From: Paenibacillus sp. R14(2021)
GTDB taxonomy: Bacteria > Bacillota > Bacilli > Paenibacillales > Paenibacillaceae
Reading direction: 5' to 3'
Assembly (NCBI RefSeq): GCF_019431355.1
Contig: NZ_CP080269.1
Location: forward strand, 4,459,001-4,523,000
DNA: 64,000 nucleotides
The position numbers and the translations under genes are program-made. Below are positions 32,274 to 43,434 of this stretch, one piece after another; within the stretch, counting starts at the first letter, position 1, and each line of letters opens with the position of its first letter. The notes under the pieces are model-generated. The model did no database searches. It was not told the origin of the DNA and saw nothing but the letters and a program-made list of their open reading frames with translations.

Positions 32274-35200
32274 CTAGGTGAGCGCGAGCAATTCTTTGAT
32301 TTCGTCCTCGGTGAGCGCGGCGAGCGCTTCTTCCCCGGGGCGGATCACTTCGTCGATGAGGTTCTTCTTGCGCTCCTGCAGCTCCACCATCTTGTCCTCG
32401 ACGGTGCCTTCCGCAACAAGGCGGATGACCTGGACAACCTTCTTCTGACCGATCCGGTGGGCGCGGTCCGCGGCTTGCTGTTCTACGGCGGGGTTCCACC
32501 ACAGGTCATAGAGAATGACCGTATCCGCGCCGGTCAGGTTAAGCCCCGTGCCGCCGGCCTTCAGCGAGATGAGAAACAGCTCCTGCTCGCCTTCGTTAAA
32601 CCGGCTGCTCAGCTCGGCGCGTTCCCTAGGCGGCGTGCTGCCGTCCAGATAGAAATGCGTGACGCCGCGCTGCTGCAGCTCCTTGCGGATCAGCTTCAGC
32701 ATCTCGACGAACTGCGAGAACACGAGCACGCGCCTGCCGGCGCTGCGGCATTCGTCGATGAGCTCAAGCAGCTGCTGCAGCTTCGCCGAGCTTCCCTCGT
32801 AATCCTCGACAAACAGCGCGGGATGGCAGCAGAGCTGGCGCAGGCGGGTGAGTCCGGCGAGGATGCGGATCCGGTTCCGACTCAGCGTGTCTTTGTCCAG
32901 ATGCCGGAGCGTTTCCTGCCGCAGCTTCGCCAGATAGGCGGCGTACAGCCGCTTCTGCTCCGGCAGCAGCGCGGACGCCTGCACGGTCTCGATTTTCTCC
33001 GGCAGCTCCTTGAGCACCTCGGATTTGACCCGGCGGAGCAGGAACGGCCGCGCGCGCTTGGCGATCGTCTCGCGGCTCAGATCGGCGAAGGCCTTGCGTC
33101 CCGGAAACAGCTCCGGGCATACGGCATCGAACAAGGACCAGAGCTCCTCCAGCCGGTTCTCCACCGGCGTTCCCGTTAGGGCAAACCGATTGCGGGCCTG
33201 CAGCAGCTTCACGCTGTGGGCGGTCTGGGTCGTGTAGTTCTTGAACGCCTGCGCTTCGTCGAGGAACAGCGTATGGAAGGCGAGGCCCGCATAACGCTCG
33301 ATGTCGCGCCGCAGCAGCGGGTACGATGTGATGACGACGTCAGCCGTACCGCTGGCTGCGAGGACGGCGTCTCGCTCCGTTTTTGTTCCGTCCGCGACGA
33401 CGGCGCGTATGTGCGGGGCGAACTTGCGCAGCTCATTGCGCCAGTTGTACGTCAAGGAAGCGGGCGCAACGATGATCGCCGGAAGCCGCTCCGCGCGGAT
33501 CTCCGGCAGCATAGCCAACAGGAAGGCGATTGCCTGCACCGTCTTGCCAAGGCCCATATCGTCGGCGAGAATACCGCCGAAGCCGTAGTAGGCCAGCGTC
33601 CGCAGCCATTGATAGCCGTAGGCTTGATAGTCTCGCAGCGGGTGCTGCAGTCCCTCCGGCATCTGGAAATCCAGATGCTCCGGATTGCGAAGGTTGTCCA
33701 GCAGGCGGCGAAACGCCTTGTCCAGCTTAACCGCGCTTCCCTGCCTCGGGGTGTCCATCAGATGGAGGCCTCGGTACAGAGGGATATGGATGCCGGAAGC
33801 GCGCAAATCCTTCACCGTAAACCGGGCTTCATTAATGAGCCGAATAATTTCCTGCATCTGTTCACTCTCGAGCGGCATGAGAGAGCCGTTCGGAAGGCGG
33901 TGATAGCGTCTCTTCTCGTCAATTGACCTCAATAGCGCCTTGATCTCCGATTCCGGAATACCCTCGATATCGAACGTCACATCGAGCCAGTTGGTGCGCT
34001 CGTTCAGCTGCACCGCGATGCTTGGCGGCAAGCTCCCGGTATGGATGCGCCTTCGTACCGCGGACGTGGCATGGACGGTGAGCAGCTTCTCCAGCTGCGG
34101 CACGACATGGTAGAGAAAATGATACTCGCTGTCCTCGTCGCCCAGGAAATACCCCGCCTCCGTCTTGGCGAAGGACGCGCCCTCCATGAGGGCTAGAATT
34201 TGCCGTTCTCGCTCGCCGTCTCGCACGAGAATCGGGCCGTCGCTGCGGTGTTCGTGCTCCGTTTCCAGCGGATTGACGATCAGATCGCCGTAATGGAATT
34301 CGAGCGCCGCAAGCAGCCGGTCCCGCACGCGGTCAAGAAACAGCTTCGCGCGCAGCGGACGCTGCGTGATCCGCTCCGCCACCGCGTCCGCGATATACAT
34401 GCTGCCGAGCTTGAGCAGTCCCGGCATGACCCGTTCCATGAACGGCCCGATCTGCGCGGGGTTGAGGGAGAGCTCGGGTTCCGGCGAACGCTCCAGGAGC
34501 GCCTGCAGTTCCAGCAGCCGGCTGCAGTCATCGGCGGGCAGACGCAGCAGCTTGCCGCCCGTCAAGATCAGGCCGTAGGCTTCGAGGATGGTCATCTCTT
34601 GCAAGCCTTGGACGCGCAGGCATGCTCCGGGATGCTCCGATTCGTTCCCTTCGAGCTCAAAATGCAGCGGAATTCGCTCGTCCGTCACGGCCATGTTCGC
34701 GTAGATGACCTTGTTCAGCTCCATGACCGCTGAGGTCGCCGCCGTCAGCGCGGGCAAGAGCGCTTCCCACTTGTCGGGAGGAATAAGCAGCATGCGGTCG
34801 CCGCTCATCGGCGCGGCATGGACGGCGTAGACGCTGGATGTTTCCCGGAAGAGCCGCTCCTGCTTCACAATGGCAATCAGCTGCTCAATGACGGCATAGT
34901 CCTGCGGCAGAAAACAATGCAACTGCGGCACATAGCTGATGGACTTGGAGACGGCGTGCATTTCTCCCTCTGCCACGCAGCTTAGAAAATCCCGGATATG
35001 CGCCACGGAGGCCGTGCGCTTATCGCCGATCTTCATCTCCACGCCAAGCAGCCGTTTGCCGCCGGCGTATGCGAAGGGCTTGCAGACGAACGCCGCGCCG
35101 AGCGGCGTCCGCGTATCGAACCTCGACTGAACTGCGCCGAGCGGTCGCTGCGCCTGCGGCGCGAACAGCCGCAGCAGCTCGCCTGCTCGCTCGTCGCTGC

Positions 35201-35612
35201 CGTCCGTCCGCTCGCCAGTCTTCCCTCGAGCGGAGCTGTCCGCTACCGGGCCGCTCCCGGTCTCGGAGCTCGCGGTACTTTCGCGGCTGCCCGCTACGTG
35301 CGGCGCGCCAGGCGTGCGCCCGGCCTGCTGCGCATCGTATAGAAGCAGGAGCACCGCTGCGATATGCGCGCAATATTTATCGTAGGAGGACAGCGAGGGG
35401 CAGGTACAGGCGGCCCTCACGTCGCCGTCCTCGCCGTAACGAAGCGTCACCTCGAAGCGCTCCTGCAGGCTGACGGCCGCTTCGCAATGGCCGGCGTCGG
35501 CATCGTAGTACGTGACCGCGACTTTCCCGCTGCGGAAAGCCGCTTCGCCTTTCTTATAGGAAAGCTGGCCGCACATGGACTGAATCGCGGATAATTTGAG
35601 CGTAGGGTTCAT
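32274..35612 (-). CDS. SNF2-family helicase with N-terminal SWIM zinc finger
   Basis: A 1112-residue Swi2/Snf2 ATPase. The SWIM motif is near residues 68-84: CTCPSLSSYDKYCAHIA (C-x-C-xn-C-x-H). A Ser/Gly-rich linker follows (about 100-140). ATPase motifs: ADDMGLGKTVQAIAF near 684, FLDEAQAFKNY near 783, LTGTPVENRLEELWSLFD, AGGTGLNLTGADTVILYD and AADRAHRIGQ near 1050. It combines in one chain what the 8584-10278 and 5402-8587 genes keep in two. Role: DNA-dependent ATPase that remodels protein-DNA complexes; the exact job in bacteria is unknown. AAGGAG lies 13 bases before ATG 35612. Confidence 0.93.
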   Translation of the reverse strand: MNPTLKLSAIQSMCGQLSYKKGEAAFRSGKVAVTYYDADAGHCEAAVSLQERFEVTLRYGEDGDVRAACTCPSLSSYDKYCAHIAAVLLLLYDAQQAGRTPGAPHVAGSRESTASSETGSGPVADSSARGKTGERTDGSDERAGELLRLFAPQAQRPLGAVQSRFDTRTPLGAAFVCKPFAYAGGKRLLGVEMKIGDKRTASVAHIRDFLSCVAEGEMHAVSKSISYVPQLHCFLPQDYAVIEQLIAIVKQERLFRETSSVYAVHAAPMSGDRMLLIPPDKWEALLPALTAATSAVMELNKVIYANMAVTDERIPLHFELEGNESEHPGACLRVQGLQEMTILEAYGLILTGGKLLRLPADDCSRLLELQALLERSPEPELSLNPAQIGPFMERVMPGLLKLGSMYIADAVAERITQRPLRAKLFLDRVRDRLLAALEFHYGDLIVNPLETEHEHRSDGPILVRDGERERQILALMEGASFAKTEAGYFLGDEDSEYHFLYHVVPQLEKLLTVHATSAVRRRIHTGSLPPSIAVQLNERTNWLDVTFDIEGIPESEIKALLRSIDEKRRYHRLPNGSLMPLESEQMQEIIRLINEARFTVKDLRASGIHIPLYRGLHLMDTPRQGSAVKLDKAFRRLLDNLRNPEHLDFQMPEGLQHPLRDYQAYGYQWLRTLAYYGFGGILADDMGLGKTVQAIAFLLAMLPEIRAERLPAIIVAPASLTYNWRNELRKFAPHIRAVVADGTKTERDAVLAASGTADVVITSYPLLRRDIERYAGLAFHTLFLDEAQAFKNYTTQTAHSVKLLQARNRFALTGTPVENRLEELWSLFDAVCPELFPGRKAFADLSRETIAKRARPFLLRRVKSEVLKELPEKIETVQASALLPEQKRLYAAYLAKLRQETLRHLDKDTLSRNRIRILAGLTRLRQLCCHPALFVEDYEGSSAKLQQLLELIDECRSAGRRVLVFSQFVEMLKLIRKELQQRGVTHFYLDGSTPPRERAELSSRFNEGEQELFLISLKAGGTGLNLTGADTVILYDLWWNPAVEQQAADRAHRIGQKKVVQVIRLVAEGTVEDKMVELQERKKNLIDEVIRPGEEALAALTEDEIKELLALT

Positions 35613-35841
35613 GCGGCGGACACACTCCTTAACGGGGCTGATTGTTCAGCTGGTTTATTTTTAACGTCAAGCAAGAATTAGCAGTCGTCATACCGAATCT
35701 ATATCGTCAGATTCCATTATGAAGGGGTGCGGGGCTCGTGTCTAATGGGTGAAGGGCACCGCATCCCCAACAAGTATAAGCCGCAGGACGGGGGAAACCC
35801 TGTAAACTGGAACATAGCCCAAATCGGAAGGATGTATCGCA

Positions 35842-36273
35842 ATGCAAAATGTAACGAAGATGCGAATCAACAAACCCGCAGGTGAAGTCTATGAGGCGTT
35901 CGCCGACCCGGCGCGAATCGGGAACTTCTGGTTCTCCTCCAGCTCGGAACGATGGGAGTCCGGAAAGATAATCACATTAATCTACAAGGAGTACAACGCG
36001 CAGGTGGACATCCACGTGCTGGAGGCGCAGGCGGGTCAGCGGATCGTGTTCCGCTGGGGCGGGGAAGCCAATACGGTGACAATGACGTTCCGCGAACCGG
36101 AGCCGGGGGTTACGATTCTTGAGATCGTCGAGGCGGGCTTCCGGGACGACGATCCCGAGCTGTTGGCCAAGCTGGTCGACAACAAGGAAGGCTGGGTGTT
36201 CGTGCTGACCTGCTTGAAGGGCCATCTGGAAAGCGGGGCCGTCCAGCTGAGGACCGGTCTTGTGAAAGACTGA
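35842..36273 (+). CDS. SRPBCC (AHSA1-type) protein
   Basis: A 143-residue START/Bet v 1-like domain. It opens MRINKPAGEVYEAFADPARIGNFWF and contains SERWESGKII, VFRWGGEANTVTMTF and the C-terminal amphipathic helix KEGWVFVLTCLKGHLE. Such proteins bind hydrophobic ligands or assist in stress; no catalytic residues are evident. GGAAGGAT precedes the ATG. In the 229-base gap upstream a hairpin with GGGG-TGCGG / CCGCA-CCCC arms (about 35726-35771) has no U-tract. Confidence 0.85.
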   Translation: MQNVTKMRINKPAGEVYEAFADPARIGNFWFSSSSERWESGKIITLIYKEYNAQVDIHVLEAQAGQRIVFRWGGEANTVTMTFREPEPGVTILEIVEAGFRDDDPELLAKLVDNKEGWVFVLTCLKGHLESGAVQLRTGLVKD

Positions 36274-36285
36274 CAATCCCATCCG

Positions 36286-37140
36286 TCAGCTGCGGTACCG
36301 CATCCGGAACGCCTTCGGCCGCGAGCCCGCATGCTTGGCGAAACAGCGGACGAAATACGGGAACGTGAGGAAGCCCGCCGCCTCGGCGATTTTGCCGATG
36401 GGCTCGCTCGTGTGGATGAGCAGCTGCTTGGCTTGTTCGATGCGGTAGCGGGTCAGGTAGTCGAGCGGCGTACAGCCGAACGCCTTCTTCATGCAGAGGG
36501 CGATGTAATTGGGGTGAAAATGCAGCTGTTCCGCCAGCGCCTTGTAGCTTACCTGCTCCCGGTAATGGCGGCGCAAGTAGGCGGCCGCTTCGTCCGCCAG
36601 CGCCAGCTGAGGGTCTTTGGCCGCGGTGCCGCCCTCCTCCTGCAAATGAAGCAGGAGCTGCTGGAACAACTGCTGCTGCCTAAAACGATCCTGCACTCCC
36701 GGTGCGGCGCATAGCTTCGTTAATTCCTCCATCCACTCGTATACGATCTCCTTCGCATGCAGCTCGCCCGAGCGCGGTACATCGAAGACAAACGTTTCAA
36801 TTTGCATGTAGGCATCGGTTGGCGCTGGATGAGCGTAGGGCTCGTGCTCCGTCGCTTCGTTCCACGCGCCGAGGGTCTGGAAATGCAGCCAGTGGAAATG
36901 CGTTATTTCACTGCACGGCATCGCCGTCCGGTGAGAACGGTCCGGGCGCAGAATGGCGAAGCTCCCTGCGGGAACCGACAGCGCTACCCCCTCCTCCTCG
37001 AGGAACAGGCAGCCTCGCGTCGTGACGAGCAGGTCGAAAACGCCGATGCCGGTACGGTTGGGATGCCGGCCGCCGGCGGAGTAGGTATCTTCGCCGGACG
37101 TAATATAATGCGGCATCGGCGGAGAAGTGAATCGGAACAT
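36286..37140 (-). CDS. AraC-family transcriptional regulator
   Basis: 284 residues: an N-terminal cupin sensor (about 5-150; HPNRTGIGVFDLLVTT, LSVPAGSFAILRPDRSH, ITHFHWLHFQT) and the C-terminal double HTH (about 185-284; ADEAAAYLRRHYREQVSYKALAEQLHFHPNYIALCMKK, DYLTRYRIEQAKQLLIHTSEPIGKIAEAAGF, KAFRMRYRS). The reading frame stays open far upstream to 38562, but only because it runs antisense to the GH127 gene; ATG 37140 follows GGGGGTACTCTTA. It is divergent from GH127 at 37336 and probably controls it in response to a sugar. Confidence 0.92.
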   Translation of the reverse strand: MFRFTSPPMPHYITSGEDTYSAGGRHPNRTGIGVFDLLVTTRGCLFLEEEGVALSVPAGSFAILRPDRSHRTAMPCSEITHFHWLHFQTLGAWNEATEHEPYAHPAPTDAYMQIETFVFDVPRSGELHAKEIVYEWMEELTKLCAAPGVQDRFRQQQLFQQLLLHLQEEGGTAAKDPQLALADEAAAYLRRHYREQVSYKALAEQLHFHPNYIALCMKKAFGCTPLDYLTRYRIEQAKQLLIHTSEPIGKIAEAAGFLTFPYFVRCFAKHAGSRPKAFRMRYRS

Positions 37141-37173
37141 TAAGAGTACCCCCTGTTGACTGGCAGTCCCTTT

Positions 37174-37203
37174 AGTATAAGGAATACAGGGGCTCTTTGT
37201 CAT
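37174..37203 (-). promoter_or_regulatory. Promoter of the AraC gene
   Basis: On the minus strand ATGACA (37198-37203) and TATACT (37174-37179) are 18 bp apart. The start codon lies 34 bases beyond the -10. Confidence 0.55.
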
Positions 37204-37335
37204 GCCTGCGTTAATGATCGAAATGTTGTAATTGGACAATAAATGGTTGTCTTCCGTTATCGGCTCCGCGCACCCGATCATGCTATATTCAGAGCATAGG
37301 AACCAACTTAGCCGATAAGGGAGACGATCATCGCG

Positions 37336-39240
<1,905 letters not shown>

Positions 39241-39272
39241 GCGGCGGGCGCGAGAGACGACGCCTCATGAAG

Positions 39273-39315
39273 AAGAGCCGGCCGATGTCATCGTGCATGA
39301 CATCGGCCGGCTCTT
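39273..39315. terminator. Very strong bidirectional terminator
   Basis: Two 19-base arms (AAGAGCCGGCCGATGTCAT and its exact complement) with a five-base loop. It closes GH127 on the plus strand and the remnant/AraC transcript on the minus strand. Confidence 0.85.
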
Positions 39316-39320
39316 TGGCG

Positions 39321-39464
39321 TTAGCGTGCATCCCGGACCCAGACCGTCATCTCTCCGGGGCCGCGATTGGCCCAAGCGAAATACGGGATGAACCGGACGT
39401 TCTGCTGCTCGACGCCGGCATCGGAACCGCGGGGGGTCTGTAACAGCCGGTTCCAGTGTTCATC
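39321..39464 (-). pseudogene. C-terminal remnant of a second GH127 gene
   Basis: A 47-codon open frame without a start, read on the minus strand, ends PYFAWANRGPGEMTVWV-RDAR before TAA 39323-39321. The pattern P-Y-x-A-W-x-N-R-x-P-G-E-M-x-V-W is the usual C-terminus of many GH127/DUF1680 proteins, recalled from the family. It begins DEHWNRLLQ, exactly at the stop codon of the AraC gene, in another frame. It does not resemble the end of the intact GH127 gene at 37336, so it is not a local copy of that gene. Probably a second GH127 gene once lay upstream of the terminator and was deleted, leaving only its 3' end joined to the AraC gene. Confidence 0.6.
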
Positions 39465-40284
39465 AGGAGCCGAAATGCTTCTTGCGGAATTCCGTAGGTG
39501 TCGCGGACGACAGCCCTTTGAACCACTGCGCGAAGTACTGCACGGAGGAGAACTGCAGCCGCTCGGCGATGTCCTGCAGCGATGCGTTCGAGTGCTTCAG
39601 CTCCGTCGAGGCGTAGAACAGCCGTTCATGCTGGACGTATTGATTGACAGTCATCTGCATCTGGCGAAGGAACATGCGCGACAGATGCCGCTCGCTGACG
39701 AAGCAGGCGACCGCGATTTCTGCCACGGTGGGATTGCGGTAGAAATGCTGCTGGATGTAGAGAACGGCATTTTGCAGAACAGGAGAGGGCTGGCCATGCC
39801 CATTGAGCGGCTGGGCGGATGGAAGGGACGACGCGTTGCTCAAGCGGGACTCCAGCACCTTCCAGATCATCTCGATCAGGCGCATATGTCCGAGCAGCCT
39901 GCTGCCCATGCCCGCGTCACCGATGCCGTTCATGCTCTCGAAGATCGACAGCAGGTCCCCGCTCGAGAAGCTGTAGGGTGCATAGATGCGGGGCAGTGGC
40001 TCCCATCCTTCCGGCAGCTGCAGGTCGAACACGACAAAATACAGTCCGAGCGGCGAGGATTTGTCCGAGAATTGCGCGTGTATTTCGTGGGGCGGGGCTA
40101 AGTAGACCATGCCGGGGTAGAGCTCGATCTCGCCGCCTTCGAGCAGGTTGCGGCCGATGCCCTCGGTGATGAAGTGGATTTCGTAATGCTCATGCTTGTG
40201 CGGCGCGATGGTCCAATCCGGATCGGGTGTAATCCGCCCTGCGCCTATAATCCCGATCTCGACGCCTTCGTAGTTGACCCGCAT
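39463..40284 (-). CDS. AraC-family transcriptional regulator
   Basis: 273 residues. The cupin N-terminus is APHKHEHYEIHFITEG, LYPGMVYLAPPHEIHAQF (sugar-binding type). The C-terminal AraC HTH pair spans about 175-273: VLQNAVLYIQQHFYRNPTVAEIAVACFVSERHLSRMFLRQM and SLQDIAERLQFSSVQYFAQWFKGLSSATPTEFRKKHF. GGAGGAGG precedes ATG 40284, and an extended -10 (TGGTATACT) lies upstream. It is divergent from the FG-GAP / Gfo-Idh operon and likely regulates it. Its stop codon abuts the GH127 remnant. Confidence 0.92.
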   Translation of the reverse strand: MRVNYEGVEIGIIGAGRITPDPDWTIAPHKHEHYEIHFITEGIGRNLLEGGEIELYPGMVYLAPPHEIHAQFSDKSSPLGLYFVVFDLQLPEGWEPLPRIYAPYSFSSGDLLSIFESMNGIGDAGMGSRLLGHMRLIEMIWKVLESRLSNASSLPSAQPLNGHGQPSPVLQNAVLYIQQHFYRNPTVAEIAVACFVSERHLSRMFLRQMQMTVNQYVQHERLFYASTELKHSNASLQDIAERLQFSSVQYFAQWFKGLSSATPTEFRKKHFGS

Positions 40285-40489
40285 CCGCTCCTCCTCCGGT
40301 CCCCGTGCTGCGCATCAGTTTTTACTGTCAACACGGTTTGTGCTTGTTAGCAACAGTATACCATGGGAAGGGCTTACATTTGGTCTGACTTTCGTATGAT
40401 TGTGTCCGAGTATTGGCTGTAAGTGCGTACGGGCTTCGCTTAGAATGAAGGCGAAACTCGAAACGACAATCCCGCAGGAGGTAGGAAAC

Positions 40490-41593
40490 GTGTCCATTCA
40501 GTTCCGCAAGCGCAAGATCGATGATACAGCCTATGAGGCATGCAGCGTATTCGACGTGAACAATGACGGTGTATTGGATATTGTAAGCGGGGCCTTCTGG
40601 TACGAGGGGCCGGATTTCGTCAAGAAGCATCTGATTAGCGACGTACAGGCCATCGACGGTTACCATGACGACTTCAGCGATTTCCCGATGGACGTGGACG
40701 GCGACGGCTGGACCGATATCATTACGGCTTCCTACTGGAGCGATGCCGTGCGCTGGCGCAAGAACCCCGGCGTGACCGGCGAAGCATGGCAGACGTTCGA
40801 CGTCGGCCCGAGCACGTGCAACGAGACGGTAAGGTTCTTCGATATCGACGGCTGCGGGATTCCGGAGATTTTCCCGAACGCGGTGAACGAGCCGCAGAAG
40901 TACTTCAAGCTTGTCGTTGACGCGGAGGGCCGCGGCACGGGGCAATTCGAGACGGTCGTGATCGGAGCGGCACAGGCGGGACACGGCATGGGCTTCGCGG
41001 ATGTCAACGGTGACGGACGGATGGACATCGTGTTGTCCGGCGGGTGGCTGGAGCAGCCGGAGGATCCGTCGCAGCGGCCGTGGACCTTCCATGCCGAGTT
41101 TGAGCTCGGTTCTGCGAGCGTGCCGATTCTCGGCTATGACGTGGGCGGCGATGGCCTGACGGATCTGATCGTCGGCCAGGGTCATGACTATGGTCTGCAC
41201 TGGCTGGAGCAGCGGATCGACGAAGGCGGCAATCGGACGTGGATCAAGCATGAGATCGATATGACGGCGTCCCAGTTTCACGATATGCAGCTGGTCGACA
41301 TCGACGGCGACGGCGAGCAGGAGCTCGTGACCGGCAAGCGGTACCGCGCCCATAACGACGGCGACCCCGGCGCGTTCGACGACATCGGCATCTACTATTA
41401 CAAAATCAAGAACGGCGCGTTTGAGAAACATGTCATTGATTACGGAACGGCGGGCGAGGCATCTGGCTGCGGCATTTATTTCTGGGTGCAGGATATAACG
41501 GGCAACGGTTATCCGGATCTTGTTGCGCCGGGCAAAGACGGCCTGTACCTATTCGAAAATTTGGGAAGAGATGCGGAGGCGAGCGAGCAGTGA
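40490..41593 (+). CDS. FG-GAP/VCBS repeat protein, apparently cytosolic
   Basis: 367 residues, GTG start at 40490 after GGAGGTAGGAAAC. Seven calcium-loop-like repeats are spaced about 45-60 residues apart: DVNNDGVLDI, DVDGDGWTDI, DIDGCGIPEI, DVNGDGRMDI, DVGGDGLTDL, DIDGDGEQEL and DITGNGYPDL. These make a seven-bladed propeller of the integrin alpha type. Such proteins are nearly always exported, yet no signal peptide or membrane segment precedes the first blade. The gene overlaps the next by four bases (GTGA), coupling it to a Gfo/Idh oxidoreductase. A TAGAAT -10 with TGTAAG 17 bp upstream precedes it. The propeller may bind a sugar or lactone for the oxidoreductase; that is inference. Confidence 0.85.
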   Translation: MSIQFRKRKIDDTAYEACSVFDVNNDGVLDIVSGAFWYEGPDFVKKHLISDVQAIDGYHDDFSDFPMDVDGDGWTDIITASYWSDAVRWRKNPGVTGEAWQTFDVGPSTCNETVRFFDIDGCGIPEIFPNAVNEPQKYFKLVVDAEGRGTGQFETVVIGAAQAGHGMGFADVNGDGRMDIVLSGGWLEQPEDPSQRPWTFHAEFELGSASVPILGYDVGGDGLTDLIVGQGHDYGLHWLEQRIDEGGNRTWIKHEIDMTASQFHDMQLVDIDGDGEQELVTGKRYRAHNDGDPGAFDDIGIYYYKIKNGAFEKHVIDYGTAGEASGCGIYFWVQDITGNGYPDLVAPGKDGLYLFENLGRDAEASEQ

Positions 41594-42657
41594 GCAAAGT
41601 GAAAATCGGTTTTGTCGGTTCCGGCTTCATGGGCCAGAACGCGCATTTATTCAATTACGCCATGCTGCACGATCAATGCGAGGTCGTGGCGCTGGCGGAG
41701 CCGCGTGCCGAGCTTGCGAAGAAGGTCGCGGCGCGTTACGGTATTCCGCGGATCTATGCCAATCATACGGAGCTGCTTGCCCATGAGAAGGTGGATGCGA
41801 TCATTGCGTCGCAGCCGTATCAGCAGCATGCGATCCTCATTCCGGATCTGCTCCGTGCTGGCGTACCGGTCTTCACGGAGAAGCCGCTCGCGCTGTCGGT
41901 GGAAGCCGGCGAGCGGCTTGTTCAGATTGGCGAGGAATACGGAGCGCTGCATATGATCGGGTACCATAAGCGTTCCGATCCGGCCGTGGAATACGCCAAG
42001 GCGATCATCGAGGAATGGCAGGCAAGCGGCGAGTTCGGCCAGCTGAACTATGTCCGGGTATCTATGCCGCCTGGCGATTGGGTCGGAGGGGCGGACAACG
42101 CGCTTTATTCCAACGAGCCCGCAGGCGCCTCGGAGCGTGAGCCGAAGCCGGAGGGGATGACGGACGAGGAGGCGGCAAGCTACGATGTCTTCGTTAACTA
42201 CTATATTCACCAGGTCAACGCGATCCGCTTCATGCTGGGTGAATCCTATAAACTCACGTATGCTGCCCGTTCGGGAGCGCTGCTTGTCGGCGAGAGCGAC
42301 AGCGGCAAATGCGTGACGCTGGAGATGGGGACGTATGTAACGTCGACCGATTGGCAGGAGAGTATCCTGGTTACGTTCGATAAAGGCTTTATTCAGGTCG
42401 AGCTCCCGGCGCCGCTCGTTCGTCAGCGCGCGGGTAAAGTGACGGTATTCCGCGACAACGGCAATGGACTGCCGAGCTTTACGGAGCCTGTCCTGCCGAA
42501 TCAAGGCGCCATGCGCAGGCAGGCGGTCAATTTCCTGGCCGCCGTTCGCGGCGAGCGGCCGGCTCCATGCACGGCAAGTGAAGCGCTGGAGGACCTTCGG
42601 ATTGCCCGCGATTATATCAAGTTCATGACGCGGTACAAGGAAGGGTCCAAGGTTTAG
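41590..42657 (+). CDS. Gfo/Idh/MocA family oxidoreductase
   Basis: A 355-residue NAD(P)-dependent sugar or inositol dehydrogenase. The cofactor loop is IGFVGSGFMGQNAHLF; the family motif is FTEKPLALSVEAGERL (Lys near 98), and the active-site helix carries YYIHQVNAIRFMLG with its His. The start is GTG 41590, overlapping the previous stop as GTGA. It probably oxidises or epimerises a sugar released by the glycosidases of this locus. Confidence 0.92.
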   Translation: MSKVKIGFVGSGFMGQNAHLFNYAMLHDQCEVVALAEPRAELAKKVAARYGIPRIYANHTELLAHEKVDAIIASQPYQQHAILIPDLLRAGVPVFTEKPLALSVEAGERLVQIGEEYGALHMIGYHKRSDPAVEYAKAIIEEWQASGEFGQLNYVRVSMPPGDWVGGADNALYSNEPAGASEREPKPEGMTDEEAASYDVFVNYYIHQVNAIRFMLGESYKLTYAARSGALLVGESDSGKCVTLEMGTYVTSTDWQESILVTFDKGFIQVELPAPLVRQRAGKVTVFRDNGNGLPSFTEPVLPNQGAMRRQAVNFLAAVRGERPAPCTASEALEDLRIARDYIKFMTRYKEGSKV

Positions 42658-42693
42658 AGAGGCAGGCTCAATGCCGGTATTGGAAATTCCAGG

Positions 42694-42721
42694 TTGAAGC
42701 CAATGGATGCTGGTGTATAAT
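42694..42721 (+). promoter_or_regulatory. SigA promoter of nucleotidyltransferase gene
   Basis: TTGAAG (42694-42699), 16 bp, then a perfect TATAAT (42716-42721). Confidence 0.65.
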
Positions 42722-42756
42722 AGGAATATATGTTCGCGTGTGAAGGAGCGGCTTCG

Positions 42757-43332
42757 ATGATGATGAATGAACGGGATATTATCCGGCTCGCAGCCGAAGA
42801 TGAATGGATGATGGACGTGCTGCGGGCCGCCCGCTCGCTTGCATTACCGGACTGGTGGGCGTGCGCGGGCTTTGTGCGGTCCAAGGTGTGGGATACGCTT
42901 CATGGTTTCGAGGTGCGGACGCCGCTGCCGGATGTGGATATCGTTTATTTCGACTCCGAATCCACGGATGAGGCCGCGGAGAAGGAATTCGAGCGGCAGC
43001 TGAGGGTGGTCATGCCCGATGTTCCTTGGTCCGTTAAGAATCAAGCGAGGATGCATACGTTGAACGGCAATCCGCCGTACGCTTCCTCCGTCGATGCGAT
43101 CTCGAAGTTTCCCGAGACGGTCACGGCGCTTGGCTTGTCGATGGATGACAAAGGCGATATGCGCCTGGCTGCGCCTTGCGGCATTGATGATCTCGTGCTC
43201 ATGATCGTCCGACCGACGCCGTATGTTCAAGCGCATCCGGCGATGTTCGGCCTTTATGAGAATCGAATGGCGAAGAAGAACTGGCGTGCCGTCTGGCACC
43301 GGATTGAGATTCAGCCGATCGGGCCTGCGTAA
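42757..43332 (+). CDS. Nucleotidyltransferase family protein (DUF925 type)
   Basis: 191 residues. The pattern DWWACAGFVRSKVWDTLHGF followed by PDVDIVYFDSE matches the NTP_transf_6/DUF925 family, with the Asp pair of a polymerase-beta-like active site. PYASSVDAISKFPETVTALG and DDLVLMIVRPTP continue the family pattern. Substrate unknown. ATG 42757 is chosen for AAGGAG nine bases upstream; the frame extends to 42730. Confidence 0.85.
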   Translation: MMMNERDIIRLAAEDEWMMDVLRAARSLALPDWWACAGFVRSKVWDTLHGFEVRTPLPDVDIVYFDSESTDEAAEKEFERQLRVVMPDVPWSVKNQARMHTLNGNPPYASSVDAISKFPETVTALGLSMDDKGDMRLAAPCGIDDLVLMIVRPTPYVQAHPAMFGLYENRMAKKNWRAVWHRIEIQPIGPA

Positions 43333-43434
43333 GTGCTGCTGCCCTGCGTTGCTGATCAGCGCAGCGGGGGAGAGCGGGATTTTGCCCAGCAGCAATCAGG
43401 GCATGGTGTGCTCTGAGCGCTCCTGGCGCGCCTG

